Part shown: one piece after another, positions 25,378-35,300 of the stretch
Layout: each line of letters begins with the position of its first letter
How positions within the stretch are numbered: the first letter of the stretch is position 1
Source: Paenibacillus sp. XY044
GTDB taxonomy: Bacteria > Bacillota > Bacilli > Paenibacillales > Paenibacillaceae
Reading direction: 5' to 3'
DNA: 64,000 bases
NCBI RefSeq assembly: GCF_002257645.1
Contig: NZ_NQMO01000001.1
Location: 1,040,065-1,104,064, forward strand
The notes under the pieces: generated by a model
The model's database searches: none
What the model was told of the DNA's origin: nothing
The model's input: the letters and a program-made list of their open reading frames with translations, nothing else
Made by a program: the position numbers and the translations under genes

Positions 25378-26295
25378 GTGGAAGTCATACAGGCGGCAAG
25401 CACCGCAACCGGAAGGGGCGGCAGCCGGTCTTCCGACCGCATTCTGGAAGTCCTGCTCTACATTGTCGCAGTGCTGCTGCTGATCATTCTCATCTATCCG
25501 CTGTATTTTATTGTGATTGCCTCCTTCAGCGACCCCTCAGCCGTAGGCAACGGTCAAGTATGGCTGTTTCCGCGAGGCTTTACGCTCGATGGATACAAGG
25601 AGCTGCTGAAGCATGAAAACATCTGGATCGGGTACCGCAATACCATTCTCTACACGGTCGTCGGCACGGCGATCGGGCTGATCGTGAATGTATCGGCCGC
25701 CTACGCCCTGTCCAGGAAAGACCTGGTCGGCCGCAAAGCGATTTCCCTGTTTTTTATTTTCACGATGTTTTTTAGCGGTGGTTTGATTCCGACCTTTCTG
25801 ACGATTCGGGATTTTCACATGTACAATACCTTTCTGGTAATGGTGCTGCCATTCTCGGTCGTCGTGTACGACATTATCGTTGCGCGGACCTTTTTCCAGA
25901 CGAGTATTCCGGGGGATCTGTGGGAGGCGGCCCAGATCGATGGCTGCGGCAACCTGCGCTATTATGTCCTGGTCGTGCTGCCGCTGTCCAAGGCGGTCAT
26001 CTCCGTGCTCGCTTTGTGGATCGCCGTCGGCTACTGGAACTCCTATTTTAACGCCTTGATTTATTTGAAGAATCCCAATTTGTATCCGCTGCAGTTAATT
26101 TTGAGGAACATCCTGATCACCAACCAAATGCAGTCGAATCTCGGCAGCGGGGAAGCGGCCAATATCGCGCTGCGGCTGGCAAATATGATGCGGTATTCGG
26201 TCATTATCGTGTCGACCCTCCCGATTATGTGCCTGTACCCGTTCGTGCAGAAGTACTTCAATCAAGGGGTGATGATCGGAGCGGTCAAGGAATAA
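25378..26295 (+). CDS. Carbohydrate ABC transporter permease, YtcP type (cluster 1)
   Basis: 305 residues with a GTG start behind GGAGGG, 16 bp after the LplB-type gene. The first helix region LLYIVAVLLLIILIYPLYFIVIASFSDPSAV and GFTLDGYKELL are typical of YtcP/AraQ-like inner subunits. The EAA loop is WEAAQIDGCGNLRYYVLVVLPLSKAV, with Cys-Gly where Ala-Ser is usual. The C-terminus QKYFNQGVMIGAVKE is the family signature. It pairs with the upstream permease and the downstream binding protein. Confidence 0.92.
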   Translation: MEVIQAASTATGRGGSRSSDRILEVLLYIVAVLLLIILIYPLYFIVIASFSDPSAVGNGQVWLFPRGFTLDGYKELLKHENIWIGYRNTILYTVVGTAIGLIVNVSAAYALSRKDLVGRKAISLFFIFTMFFSGGLIPTFLTIRDFHMYNTFLVMVLPFSVVVYDIIVARTFFQTSIPGDLWEAAQIDGCGNLRYYVLVVLPLSKAVISVLALWIAVGYWNSYFNALIYLKNPNLYPLQLILRNILITNQMQSNLGSGEAANIALRLANMMRYSVIIVSTLPIMCLYPFVQKYFNQGVMIGAVKE

Positions 26296-26335
26296 ACGGC
26301 AAAGCCATTTAATAAATATTAGGGGGATTTCTGGG

Positions 26336-27940
26336 ATGGGAAAAAATAGAGCCGGTAAACTGTTGGTTTCCTTGGGGCTGGTGTCGACGCTTTTGGTCGG
26401 TCTGACGGCATGCAGCGGCGGTGATTCCGGCGGTACCACCGCCGAGAGCAGCGACAGCTTCAACCAAACGGGCCTTCCGATCGTGAAGGAGCCGATCACG
26501 CTGAACGTGCTGACCGTCCGGTGGGGTAACATGGGCGACACATTCACGAAGAACACCTGGCTGCAAAATTTGGAAAAAGAAACAAATATCAAGATCAACT
26601 GGCAGGTCATGTCCTCCAACGATTGGGGCGAGCAGAAATCGATTATGCTGGCCAGCGGTACGCTGCCGGATATCGTCTTTGGAGACATCGCTTTCTCCGA
26701 CTCGGATATCGTGAATAATTTGAGCCTTTTTCGGCCGCTGGATGATGATATCGACAAATATATGCCGAATTTGAAAGCGGCCATGGAGGAATCGCCAGAG
26801 CTGAAGAAGCTCAGCACCTTCCCGGACGGAAAGATGTACTCCCTGCCCGCAAGGCTGCCGTCCCGTCCGGTGACGCAAAATCAGCCGGTCATCAACAAAA
26901 CCTGGCTCGATCGCCTTGGGCTGCAGGTTCCCCAGACGATCGATGAGCTGCATCAAGTCCTGAAGGCTTTTAAAGAGAACGATCCGAACGGAAACGGCAA
27001 AAAGGACGAAATTCCGTACAGCGGCTCCGGCGACATCAGCATGGACCTGCTCAATCCATTCGGAATCACGGACCTGAACGGTACCGGCATGATGGTCAAA
27101 GACGGCAAACCGGTGTATTATCCAACGTCCGAAGAATATAAGGAAGCGATCAAATGGGCGCATCAGCTGTTCGCGGAAGGGCTGATCGACCAGGAACTGT
27201 TTACCCAGGATAATACGATGCTGACGGCCAAACAGCAAAATCCGGACGTCTCGCTGGTCGGCTTTACCCATCAGTGGACGCCGGATGCGGTTTTCGGCAA
27301 ATGGAAGGACGAATATGTAACGATCCCGACGATATCCGGACCGGATGGTAAGCGTTATCAAGTGGGCGATCCGAGCGGACTAAGCTACCGGCGCAACGAG
27401 CTGCTGATTACGACGACGTGCAAATATCCGGAAGCGGCGGCACGCTGGGCGGACCAGTTCTATACCAACGAAGCCAGCATCCAGAATTTCTGGGGCGCCA
27501 TTGACACGGTAATCAAGAAAAATGATGACGGCACCTATGCCCTGATGAACCCGCCGGCAGGCACCAGTGCGGACGCGTGGTATTGGGACTCCTCCGTCCG
27601 TGATTTTGGCCCGAAATACGTGAGCCCAAGCTTTGAGAAAAATATTATCCTTGACCCGAGCAACGGGGACGGCCTCAAGCTGACCATCGACAAGCTGGGC
27701 AAGGACTACGTTACGACCCCGTTCCCGAATGTCATGTACACCGCCGAGGAATTTCAGGAGCTGCCGACGCTCACGACCGATATCGATACGTATGTCCGGA
27801 CGAACCGCGCACAGTGGATTACGAAAGGCGGTATCGACGAGCAGTGGGACGCTTACATTAAAAAGCTGAGTGAGATGGGTCTGGAACGGCTGGTGACCAT
27901 CCGGACGGATGCCTACGAGCGTTACAACAGCGTAAAATAG
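26336..27940 (+). CDS. Extracellular solute-binding lipoprotein, LplA type (cluster 1)
   Basis: 534 residues. The N-terminus has a lipoprotein signal ending LLVGLTACSGGD, so the mature protein is lipid-anchored on the outer face. The two-lobed family 1 binding fold is suggested by ITLNVLTVRWGNMG, SGTLPDIVFGD, the EF-hand-like DPNGNGKKDEIPY (a common calcium-binding loop in these proteins) and the late hinge region. The length is that of LplA-like proteins, which bind oligosaccharides. The ligand is unknown. It is 40 bp after the second permease and followed by a ThuA gene. Confidence 0.92.
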   Translation: MGKNRAGKLLVSLGLVSTLLVGLTACSGGDSGGTTAESSDSFNQTGLPIVKEPITLNVLTVRWGNMGDTFTKNTWLQNLEKETNIKINWQVMSSNDWGEQKSIMLASGTLPDIVFGDIAFSDSDIVNNLSLFRPLDDDIDKYMPNLKAAMEESPELKKLSTFPDGKMYSLPARLPSRPVTQNQPVINKTWLDRLGLQVPQTIDELHQVLKAFKENDPNGNGKKDEIPYSGSGDISMDLLNPFGITDLNGTGMMVKDGKPVYYPTSEEYKEAIKWAHQLFAEGLIDQELFTQDNTMLTAKQQNPDVSLVGFTHQWTPDAVFGKWKDEYVTIPTISGPDGKRYQVGDPSGLSYRRNELLITTTCKYPEAAARWADQFYTNEASIQNFWGAIDTVIKKNDDGTYALMNPPAGTSADAWYWDSSVRDFGPKYVSPSFEKNIILDPSNGDGLKLTIDKLGKDYVTTPFPNVMYTAEEFQELPTLTTDIDTYVRTNRAQWITKGGIDEQWDAYIKKLSEMGLERLVTIRTDAYERYNSVK

Positions 27941-27991
27941 CGCCGGACGAATCCAGACCATCGGCATCGGCTTCCGAAGGAGTGCTGAACG

Positions 27992-28717
27992 ATGAAAGTT
28001 ACGGTCTGGAATGAATTCCGTCATGAGCAGCGCCATGCTGCCGTACGCGAAATTTATCCGGAGGGGATCCATGGCACGATTGCCGGATTTCTGGAGAAAG
28101 CCGGCATTGCAGCCGCAACGGCGACACTGGATGAACCGGAGCACGGATTAACCGATGAGGTGCTTGCGCAGACGGACGTACTTGTCTGGTGGGGCCACCT
28201 TGCGCACCACGAAGTTCAGGATTCGGTGGTGGACAAAGTTTACCGCCGGATCATCGACGGAATGGGCCTGATCGTGCTTCACTCCGGCCATGCCTCCAAA
28301 ATATTCGGCCGGCTGCTCGGTACGCCGACCGGACAGCTCAAATGGCGTGAGGCCGACGACAAAGAACGGATTTGGGTCATTAACCCGGCTCATCCCATTG
28401 CCGCCGGTCTTGGCGAGTATATCGAGCTGCCGAAAGAGGAGATGTACGGGGAGCACTTTAACATCCCGGCACCCGATGAGCTGGTGTTTGTGTCCTGGTT
28501 CGAGGGCGGTGAAGTATTCCGTAGCGGAGCCGTGTTCTACCGGGGACGGGGCAAAATCTTCTACTTCCGGCCAGGTCATGAAACCTATCCGACTTATCAT
28601 AACGAGGAAATTCAGCGGGTCATTACGAACGCCGTTCAATGGGCTGCCCCCAGTGGAGCGGCGGCTCCGGTCTACGGTAACCGGCAGCCGCTGGAGCCTA
28701 TACAGGTTAAGGGTTAA
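27992..28717 (+). CDS. ThuA domain protein (cluster 1)
   Basis: 241 residues, cytosolic, start behind AAGGAG. It has the ThuA/glutamine amidotransferase-like fold: [13 protein letters not shown] at the first strand, [33 protein letters not shown] (the usual nucleophile elbow position has HSGHA and no Cys) and [20 protein letters not shown] near the C-terminus. ThuA proteins accompany trehalose and other disaccharide catabolic operons, but their reaction is uncertain. It is the last gene of the transporter operon, 51 bp after the binding protein, and may act on the imported sugar. Confidence 0.88.
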   Translation: MKVTVWNEFRHEQRHAAVREIYPEGIHGTIAGFLEKAGIAAATATLDEPEHGLTDEVLAQTDVLVWWGHLAHHEVQDSVVDKVYRRIIDGMGLIVLHSGHASKIFGRLLGTPTGQLKWREADDKERIWVINPAHPIAAGLGEYIELPKEEMYGEHFNIPAPDELVFVSWFEGGEVFRSGAVFYRGRGKIFYFRPGHETYPTYHNEEIQRVITNAVQWAAPSGAAAPVYGNRQPLEPIQVKG

Positions 28718-28831
28718 AGAGCCCTGCATTACAACAGCACATATTGGCCGCTGCCTTCCTCTTAGCCCGCTCCTCTCACAGGATCGGATCATAGAATGTG
28801 ATGTATTCCGATGCGAAGGAGGGACTCGCTC

Positions 28832-28945
28832 ATGAGTGAAGTAGCTGGTGTTGGATACGGCGGCGGCTTGTGGGGAAACAGCGTAGCTGCCATTCTCGTT
28901 CTGTTCATTCTCCTGGTCATTATCACCCGGGCATTTATCTATTAA
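28832..28945 (+). CDS. YjcZ family small sporulation protein (37 aa)
   Basis: A short gene with AAGGAGGG 9 nt before ATG. The product is a Gly-rich head (SEVAGVGYGGGLWGN) plus one hydrophobic helix (SVAAILVLFILLVIITRAFIY). This is the layout of the YjcZ/SscA-type peptides, which are abundant in Bacilli and linked to spore coat assembly or spore membranes. A strong hairpin follows immediately. The upstream gap 28718-28831 holds no other coding signal. Confidence 0.82.
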   Translation: MSEVAGVGYGGGLWGNSVAAILVLFILLVIITRAFIY

Positions 28946-28951
28946 TCTCTC

Positions 28952-28980
28952 AAAGGGCTTAGCCATCGGCTAAGCCCTTT
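28952..28980. terminator. Hairpin after the YjcZ gene
   Basis: AAAGGGCTTAGCC/GGCTAAGCCCTTT, perfect 13-bp stem with a 3-nt loop. The downstream T-tract is short, but the symmetry suits bidirectional use with the convergent AraC gene. Confidence 0.7.
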
Positions 28981-29013
28981 AACATGTTGCCTTGCCGCCT
29001 GCTTCCCAAGGGG

Positions 29014-29058
29014 TTTACATAATCATCATTACGTAAATTTGCAGGCGGGTCACGCCTG
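29014..29058. repeat. Two adjacent inverted repeats downstream of the AraC gene
   Basis: TTTACATAAT/ATTACGTAAA (29014-29037, one mismatch) and CAGGCG/CGCCTG (29042-29058). On the minus strand the second is followed by CAAATTT and may be a weak terminator for the AraC gene. The first is a near-palindrome of unknown use. Confidence 0.35.
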
Positions 29059-29104
29059 AATAACCTGTATCCATTCGAGTCTTGGCACCAGGGCCCAGCC
29101 CCTT

Positions 29105-29992
29105 TTAAAGCTTCCTTTCATAGGTGGGCGTAGTTCCCATGTACTTTTTATATAGCTTCGTAAAATAATTCGGATTTTCGAGGCCTACACGGGAAGCGAT
29201 TTCCGTCACGGAATCGTTGGTTTCGGTCAAAAGACGGCGTGCTTCCTTCACCTTACAGATATTGACGTATTCAATAAAGGTGCGTCCCGTCAACCGCTTG
29301 AACAGCTTACAGAAATAATACGGATTTAGGCTGACCTGCCTGGCCGCCTGTTCGACGGTCATTTTATCCGAAAAGTTCGATTCGATATGCCGGATCAGCT
29401 GCTTAAAACTCTCCCGGTTCGGAAAATAAGCGTTGTGCGGCTCTGCTTCGACCGTGCTCGGCTTGTTCTCTCTGGCCATTAACGCCAAGAAGAGGTGCAG
29501 CCTGGATTTCACCGTCAACTGGTAAGCCGGAGGCTTGGAGCTAAGTTCCCGGATGATCTCCTCCAAGTGGGCCGAATATCCGGGGTGCCTTTCGTCAAGG
29601 CGGTTTATTTTGACAGGGAATCGAAGCCTGCCTTCCAGATAGGGGGCGACGTATTGAATATGTATGGGGTCATGAAGCCAGTCATTGAACAGGGAAGCAT
29701 TGACGACAATGCAGTCATAATGGACGTCGCCTTCGACGAGGGAGTAGCCTACGTGAAGGCTCCCGCCGGGAATGATGAGGACATCCCCTTCAGCTGCCGC
29801 GTATGGACGGCTGTCGATATGGATAACGGCGCTGCCGCGCTTCATGATGAGCAGTTCAAAATGCTCATGCCAATGCAGGTACAAAATGCAGTGACCGGCG
29901 CGGGCGGCTGTACAGCGGTTCTGAAATAGCTGAAACGGATAAGCCGTATTTTCCAGCGCGGTATTTTCCCATAGGTCCCTGGGATAAGTCAT
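29105..29992 (-). CDS. AraC family transcriptional regulator
   Basis: 295 residues: a cupin-like sensor with HWHEHFELLIMKRGSAVIHID and AAEGDVLIIPGGSLHVGYSL, then an AraC double HTH (MTVEQAARQVSLNPYYFCKLFKRLTGRTFIEYVN; VTEIASRVGLENPNYFTKLYKKYMGTTP). It is divergent from the sugar isomerase/dehydrogenase pair with a 121-bp shared control region. That region holds TATAAT (30062-30067) for the catabolic genes without a good -35, so this protein is the likely activator. Confidence 0.88.
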   Translation of the reverse strand: MTYPRDLWENTALENTAYPFQLFQNRCTAARAGHCILYLHWHEHFELLIMKRGSAVIHIDSRPYAAAEGDVLIIPGGSLHVGYSLVEGDVHYDCIVVNASLFNDWLHDPIHIQYVAPYLEGRLRFPVKINRLDERHPGYSAHLEEIIRELSSKPPAYQLTVKSRLHLFLALMARENKPSTVEAEPHNAYFPNRESFKQLIRHIESNFSDKMTVEQAARQVSLNPYYFCKLFKRLTGRTFIEYVNICKVKEARRLLTETNDSVTEIASRVGLENPNYFTKLYKKYMGTTPTYERKL

Positions 29993-30113
29993 GTCTACAC
30001 CCCCTCAAAATCAGACTAGTATTCCACAAGATCGGTTAGAGAAAACGGCGTATCTCCCCGCTATAATGGTGGTGTTACGAATACTATATGTCAATATAGG
30101 AGTGATCACAATA

Positions 30114-31004
30114 ATGGAAACCAACATCATGCGAATCGGAACGCTGGTCGGCGGCGCTGACGCGGTCCGGGTGATCCCGCAGATCGTCAAGCACGGCTTT
30201 GAATCGTTTAATCTGACCTTCTGGCAAACCTCGGGCAATACCGATCTTAAGGAGCTTGCTGCACGAATGAGGGAGCTGGCGGATGAGCATGATTTTGTCA
30301 TATCCGCCATCAGCGTGTTCGGCAATCCCTTGACGGGGGAAGGCAATAATGCGGATACGCTGGCGACGTGGGAACGGCTGATCGATCATGCCCATTTATT
30401 CGGCACCAAAATTGTATCCGGTTTCACGGGCCGTTTGACGGGACGTCCGATTGACGAATCCATCCCGAAATTTACAGAGGTATTCGGAGAGCTGGCGCGG
30501 CGGGCGGCGGATCAAGACGTCAAGCTGGCTTTTGAAAACTGCGATATGGACGGCACGTGGCGGACCGGGGACTGGAATATCGCTCATAGTCCGGCTGCGT
30601 GGGAAATGATGTTCAATGCTGTGCCGGCGGACAATCTCGGGCTGGAATGGGAGCCGTGTCATCAAATGGTCAGCCTCATCGATCCGATACCGCAGCTGCG
30701 CAAATGGGCCCCGAAAGTATTCCACGTGCATGGGAAAGACGCTACGATCGCATGGGATGTCGTCAGGGAGCATGGCGTTCACGGTAATCAGCCGTTCGTC
30801 TGGCACCGGACGCCTGGATTCGGGGACAGCAACTGGTCGGATATTATCACCATTTTGCGGCAGAACGGATATCAAGGAACGATTGACATCGAGGGCTGGC
30901 ATGATCCGGTTTACAAGGGAGAACTGGAGATGACGGGCCAGGTTCACGCATTGAATTATTTAAAACGCTGCCGGGGCGGGAATTTCGTCCCGAATCCGGC
31001 GTAG
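30114..31004 (+). CDS. Sugar phosphate isomerase/epimerase (xylose isomerase-like TIM barrel)
   Basis: 296 residues from ATG 30114 (AGGAG 11 nt upstream); ATG 30126 is a second option. TIM-barrel features of the AP_endonuc_2 / IolE-UxaE-like superfamily: MRIGTLVGGADAVRVIPQIVKHGFESFNLTFWQT, a metal-site Glu in VKLAFENCDMDG, NLGLEWEPCHQM, VFHVHGKDA with a metal His, and GTIDIEGWHDP with a late metal Glu. Substrate is unknown; such enzymes isomerise keto sugars or inositol derivatives. It is 12 bp before the Gfo/Idh/MocA gene and should act in the same pathway. Confidence 0.85.
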   Translation: METNIMRIGTLVGGADAVRVIPQIVKHGFESFNLTFWQTSGNTDLKELAARMRELADEHDFVISAISVFGNPLTGEGNNADTLATWERLIDHAHLFGTKIVSGFTGRLTGRPIDESIPKFTEVFGELARRAADQDVKLAFENCDMDGTWRTGDWNIAHSPAAWEMMFNAVPADNLGLEWEPCHQMVSLIDPIPQLRKWAPKVFHVHGKDATIAWDVVREHGVHGNQPFVWHRTPGFGDSNWSDIITILRQNGYQGTIDIEGWHDPVYKGELEMTGQVHALNYLKRCRGGNFVPNPA

Positions 31005-31016
31005 GGGGAGAAGCAG

Positions 31017-32075
31017 ATGACTGTGAAGTATAAAGTCGTCGTCGCGGGATGCGGCGGCATGGCGAATACCTGGGTCGATTATGCAGTCGGCCGGGAAGAT
31101 ACCGAGATCGTCGGATTGGTGGATATTAAAAAGGAAGCGGCGCTTGCGCTGGCTGAGCGCAAGTCGCTGAATTGCCCGGTATTTACGGATGTGAAGGAAG
31201 CGATTCAAGCTTCGGGAGCGAATCTGGTTTTTGACGTGACCATTCCTTCAAGCCATCATGGAGTGAGCGCGACAGCTCTGGAGCTGGGCTGCGACGTGCT
31301 TGCGGAGAAGCCGCTGGCTGAAACGATGGAGGACTGCCTCGATATAGTCCGGATCGCGGAGCGGACCGGGCGCACGCATGCCGTAATGCAGAACCGGCGG
31401 TACGACCCGCGCATCCGTGCTTACCGCAAGCTGATTGCCGAAGGTGCTATCGGGCGCATGGGATTTGTCGGCGCGGACTTTTTTATCGGCGCCCATTTCG
31501 GCGGTTTCCGCGAAGCGATGGCCAGCCCGCTGCTTCTGGACATGGCGATCCATACATTTGATCAGGCCCGCCTCATCACGGGAGCCAATCCGGTCTCGGT
31601 ATACTGCCACGAATTCAATCCACCGGGCTCCTGGTATGCGGGGAATGCGATGGCCATCTGTATTTTTGAGATGTCCGACGGCACGGTTTTCAATTACCGC
31701 GGCTCCTGGTGCGCCGAGGGGATGCCGACATCCTGGGAGGCCTCCTGGCGCGTCACAGGAGATAAGGGCACGGCCGTTTGGGACGGGCACGGTGAGCCTT
31801 ATGCCGAAGTCGTGTCCGAAGAGGATCAGGACGGCAAATTTATCCGCGAATATACGCGCGTGCCGGGAGTGCTCGATCCTATGCGCAACACCTTTCATCA
31901 TGGCTGCCTGGATGAAATGTTCGCGGCGCTTGAGGCAGGGCGCAAGCCGGAAACGGACTGCAGCGACAACATTTACAGCATGGCCATGGTGCTGGCCGCG
32001 CTGGAAAGCGCCAAGACGGGCAGCAAGGTGCAGATCCGGGAAGTGATGGAAGCCGGTGCACCCGTCGAGGCTTGA
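31017..32075 (+). CDS. Gfo/Idh/MocA family oxidoreductase
   Basis: 352 residues behind AGGGGGAGAAG. The NAD(P)-binding Rossmann start is VVVAGCGGMANTWVDYA, the family signature AEKPLAET lies near 100, and RYDPRIRAYRKLIAEGAIG precedes the C-terminal sheet domain with DMAIHTFDQARLITGANP, which carries the conserved catalytic His. It probably oxidises a sugar or inositol isomer made by the upstream isomerase. The pair is followed by a strong terminator. Confidence 0.9.
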   Translation: MTVKYKVVVAGCGGMANTWVDYAVGREDTEIVGLVDIKKEAALALAERKSLNCPVFTDVKEAIQASGANLVFDVTIPSSHHGVSATALELGCDVLAEKPLAETMEDCLDIVRIAERTGRTHAVMQNRRYDPRIRAYRKLIAEGAIGRMGFVGADFFIGAHFGGFREAMASPLLLDMAIHTFDQARLITGANPVSVYCHEFNPPGSWYAGNAMAICIFEMSDGTVFNYRGSWCAEGMPTSWEASWRVTGDKGTAVWDGHGEPYAEVVSEEDQDGKFIREYTRVPGVLDPMRNTFHHGCLDEMFAALEAGRKPETDCSDNIYSMAMVLAALESAKTGSKVQIREVMEAGAPVEA

Positions 32076-32144
32076 TTCTTTGATTCCAACCTATCAAGGG
32101 TTATGGATTGTCAACATCAATTTCATCGCTATCGTGACTACAGC

Positions 32145-32179
32145 AAAGGACTGTCGGCTTAGGCCGCAGTCCTTTTTTT
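32145..32179 (+). terminator. Intrinsic terminator after the isomerase/dehydrogenase pair
   Basis: AAAGGACTG and CGGC arms pair with GCCG and CAGTCCTTT (one bulged T), then T7. The remaining gap to 32353 is AT-rich with TTGACA at 32262-32267 but no convincing -10 at standard spacing. Confidence 0.85.
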
Positions 32180-32352
32180 GTTATGCTGCGGGGTTAGGTG
32201 CATCGTTTATTGCTTTACCGGACTGAAAAATTAATGGGGTTAACGATCCCTTAACATTCCATTGACATGCTGTAAACAAATGCTCACTACACTGAAATAT
32301 GCAGACATCAGGATGCAGACAACATTTCATGAGTGAAGGAGAGACTTACCCA

Positions 32353-35300
32353 TTGAAGAGGACAAGTAAGCTGCAGCGCAGCATGTCCGCCGTTATGCTC
32401 GGCAGTATGCTGATCAGTGCGGCGGCACCCGTCAGCTACGCCGACGGCCTGGGCGATCAAACGGCGCCTGTCGTTACGGCGGAGCCGGCAAATGATCCCG
32501 CCGTCCCGGCAGCGGACAACAGTACGAACAAGGGGACATCACTGGAGAGCCAGGAGGCGCAGAATACGCTGCAGATCGATCATCAGGCTCCAGCTGAAAT
32601 TTTGGCCGCTCAGGATTTCACGGTGAGCGTCGTCATTACAGGAACAGCCGCGGCCTCTTGGTCAGGCGTCGTGAAGTATGCGGTGGACGGGAACGCCGAA
32701 GCATCGGTACCTTTCGTACAGGCTGAAGGCAAGCAGGATACATACGACGCAATCATTCCGGCAGAGGCGCTGCACGGCTCCATGCTGAATTATTCGATTT
32801 CGCTGCTGGACGGGCAGTCCTTAGTGCTGAAGACAGCAGCCTACAGCGCGCCTATAAAGGGCGGCGAAACAGAACCAGGCACCGGGCAGGATGGGGTGGC
32901 GAACATTGCTGCAGCCGGACTCCCGCTGCTGATTACCGAGATGGTTCCGGATACAGCCAACGTGGACGGTGTTTCAGCAGATGCTTACGAATATGTCGAA
33001 GTTTATAACAATACGGACCAGGACATCAATTTCAAGGACTATTCTTTCTTTTACAATAATAAGGACAACTGGACGCCGGTCAATGGCGGGGATATGATCA
33101 TTCCCGCGCACAGCCCGGCAGTATTCTGGATTATGAACGCTAGCAACAAAGATGAGACCGAGGAAGCGTTTAATGGGAATTACGGCAGCCATCTGGTGGA
33201 TGGCCAGAACCTGTTCCGGATCAACGGCGGGGGTGGCATGGCCAACACCGCAGGCAGAACACTGTCCATTAAGGACAGCACGGGCAGCATCATCGTGACG
33301 GCATCTTATGAAGCCCAGCACGTTAAGATGAATCAGGGTATCCTGTTTCAGCACCCTGCGGAAGGCAGCGTGCAAATGGCGGTAATGCCTGCTTCCGGAC
33401 AAACCCCGGCGACACCGGGAACGGTTGATTCCGCGCAGCTCGTTCCAGTTGAGGTGCCGGAAGGAAGCGAGACGGTCATCACTCATACGCCGCCAACTTC
33501 CGTCGAAGTGCAGGATCTCGAGATTCAGGCCCATGTCGAGAATCCAGGCAAGAACAGCGACGGCTCTCCGGCCCCTGTGCAGCTGCTCTACAAAACGCCT
33601 GGCCAAGCGAGATACACGGTGATCCCGATGGCGGACGCCCAGGGTACGGGCGACTATAAGGCGACCATTCCGGCCGCGGCGCTGGTCGAGTCCCAAATCG
33701 ATTATCGAATCGCAGCCAACCAGACGGAGAAAAAATACTCCGCCAAGGTGAACCTGCCTGAATTTGACCCGGCCAAGGCACCTCCGCTGCTGGTCACGGA
33801 GCTGGTTCCAAACACCACGAACGTGAGTGGAACGTCAACCGACGCGTATGAAGCGATTGAAGTGTACAACAATACGGACCAGCCGGTATCTTTTAAAAAC
33901 TATAAGCTGTATTACCGCTACCCGGATAAAGGGACGGCCGGTGATGTCGTATGGCCATCGACGAAGGAAGACTTTGTGATCCCATCCAAGGGAACGGTCG
34001 TTTTCTGGATCAAAAACAGCGCCAACCAGTCTTACACGGCGGAACAATTCAACGATTTCTACAAAACGACTCTGGTGGAAAACGAAAACCTGTTTATGAT
34101 TCAAAGCGACGGGATGTCCAATTCCGGACGCCGAGCGATTGTCATTAAAACGAATACAGGCAAGGAAATTTCTGCGGCATATTATGACGCGGATACCTTG
34201 TACGAAAACGGCACCAAAGGGGACGAAACCAAGGAAAACATGGGGCTGCATTACGCATACCCGCAGAACGGCAGCACAACCATGATCAAGGCAAGCACCG
34301 GAACCCAAGCGGCATCCCCGGGATCGGCCGCGGCCTCTCAAATTCCAAGCGAGCCGGTTCATCAGGAAGAGGATACCAATGCTCCGACGATCGAAGACGT
34401 CACCAAGGTACGGGAAATCGATCAGTCCAAGAGCCTTGGGCTGATCGCCGACGCGCAGGACGACAAGGAAGTCCGTTCCGTTCAGGTATACGTGCGCTCC
34501 GACAAGCAGAGCGAGTATACATCGCATAACCTGTCCGAGGACTTCAACGATACGATGTACCACTACAAGCTGTCCTCTGCCGAATTAATCGGCCGAAAAT
34601 ACATCGAGTATTATTTTGCCGCGTCAGATGGCGTGAACGAAACGAAATCCGACGTGGTCAAAGTAGACGTTACGGGCGGACCGGACTCTTCTCCGCTGCG
34701 GCTGAACGTGAAGGATCAGCAGGTCATCAAGGGGACAAGCACCATTAAAGGCACGGCCGAAGCCCTTGGGTCAGGCAGCCTGGAGCTGAGCATTGACGGC
34801 GAACCGGTTGCGGATGGAAGCACGTTCACTCAACTGGAGCATGACGCTTACTTTGTTTTCGATGCGGTCAATGTCGACTACTATTTCAAAAATGCAGTGA
34901 CGATGGGACCAGCTAGCCTCGGAGACAAGTCGATCCTGTATACGTTCCTGGACCCGATCACAACGTATACGACGCTTTCGTTCCCGATCAGCGCCGATCG
35001 TCTCAAGGCTGACGAGGACAACATCATTTATGTGCGCGCCGGTTCGAAAACGGGCCCGTTCGACGACCGCCCGGAAGAGAACAAGGACGATTTTGAGATC
35101 AAAAACGTAAGGCTCGTGCTGGCGGACGGAACCGAAATTTGGGATCCGGCCTATGCCTTGAAGGATCAAGTGATCAAAATGGGGGATTCCGCCGGGAAGA
35201 ACGAGTCCGTTGGGTTCAAGTTTAACCTGACCGCCGACCAGCTGAAGTCCAAGGCATACGCCTGGAATACGCTGGAAGCGGAAGACGGACCGCACGAAAT

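Noticed and set aside
26309..27361. A 350-residue minus-strand frame opposite the cluster 1 binding protein
   Set aside because: Antisense shadow of a conserved gene with no RBS and shadow-like composition.
29495..29929. 144-residue plus-strand frame opposite the AraC gene
   Set aside because: Shadow of the AraC coding strand with no independent signal.
32299..32352. ATG at 32299 as start of the SLH protein
   Set aside because: It would put polar residues before the signal peptide and bury the AAGGAG site; TTG 32353 fits both signals.
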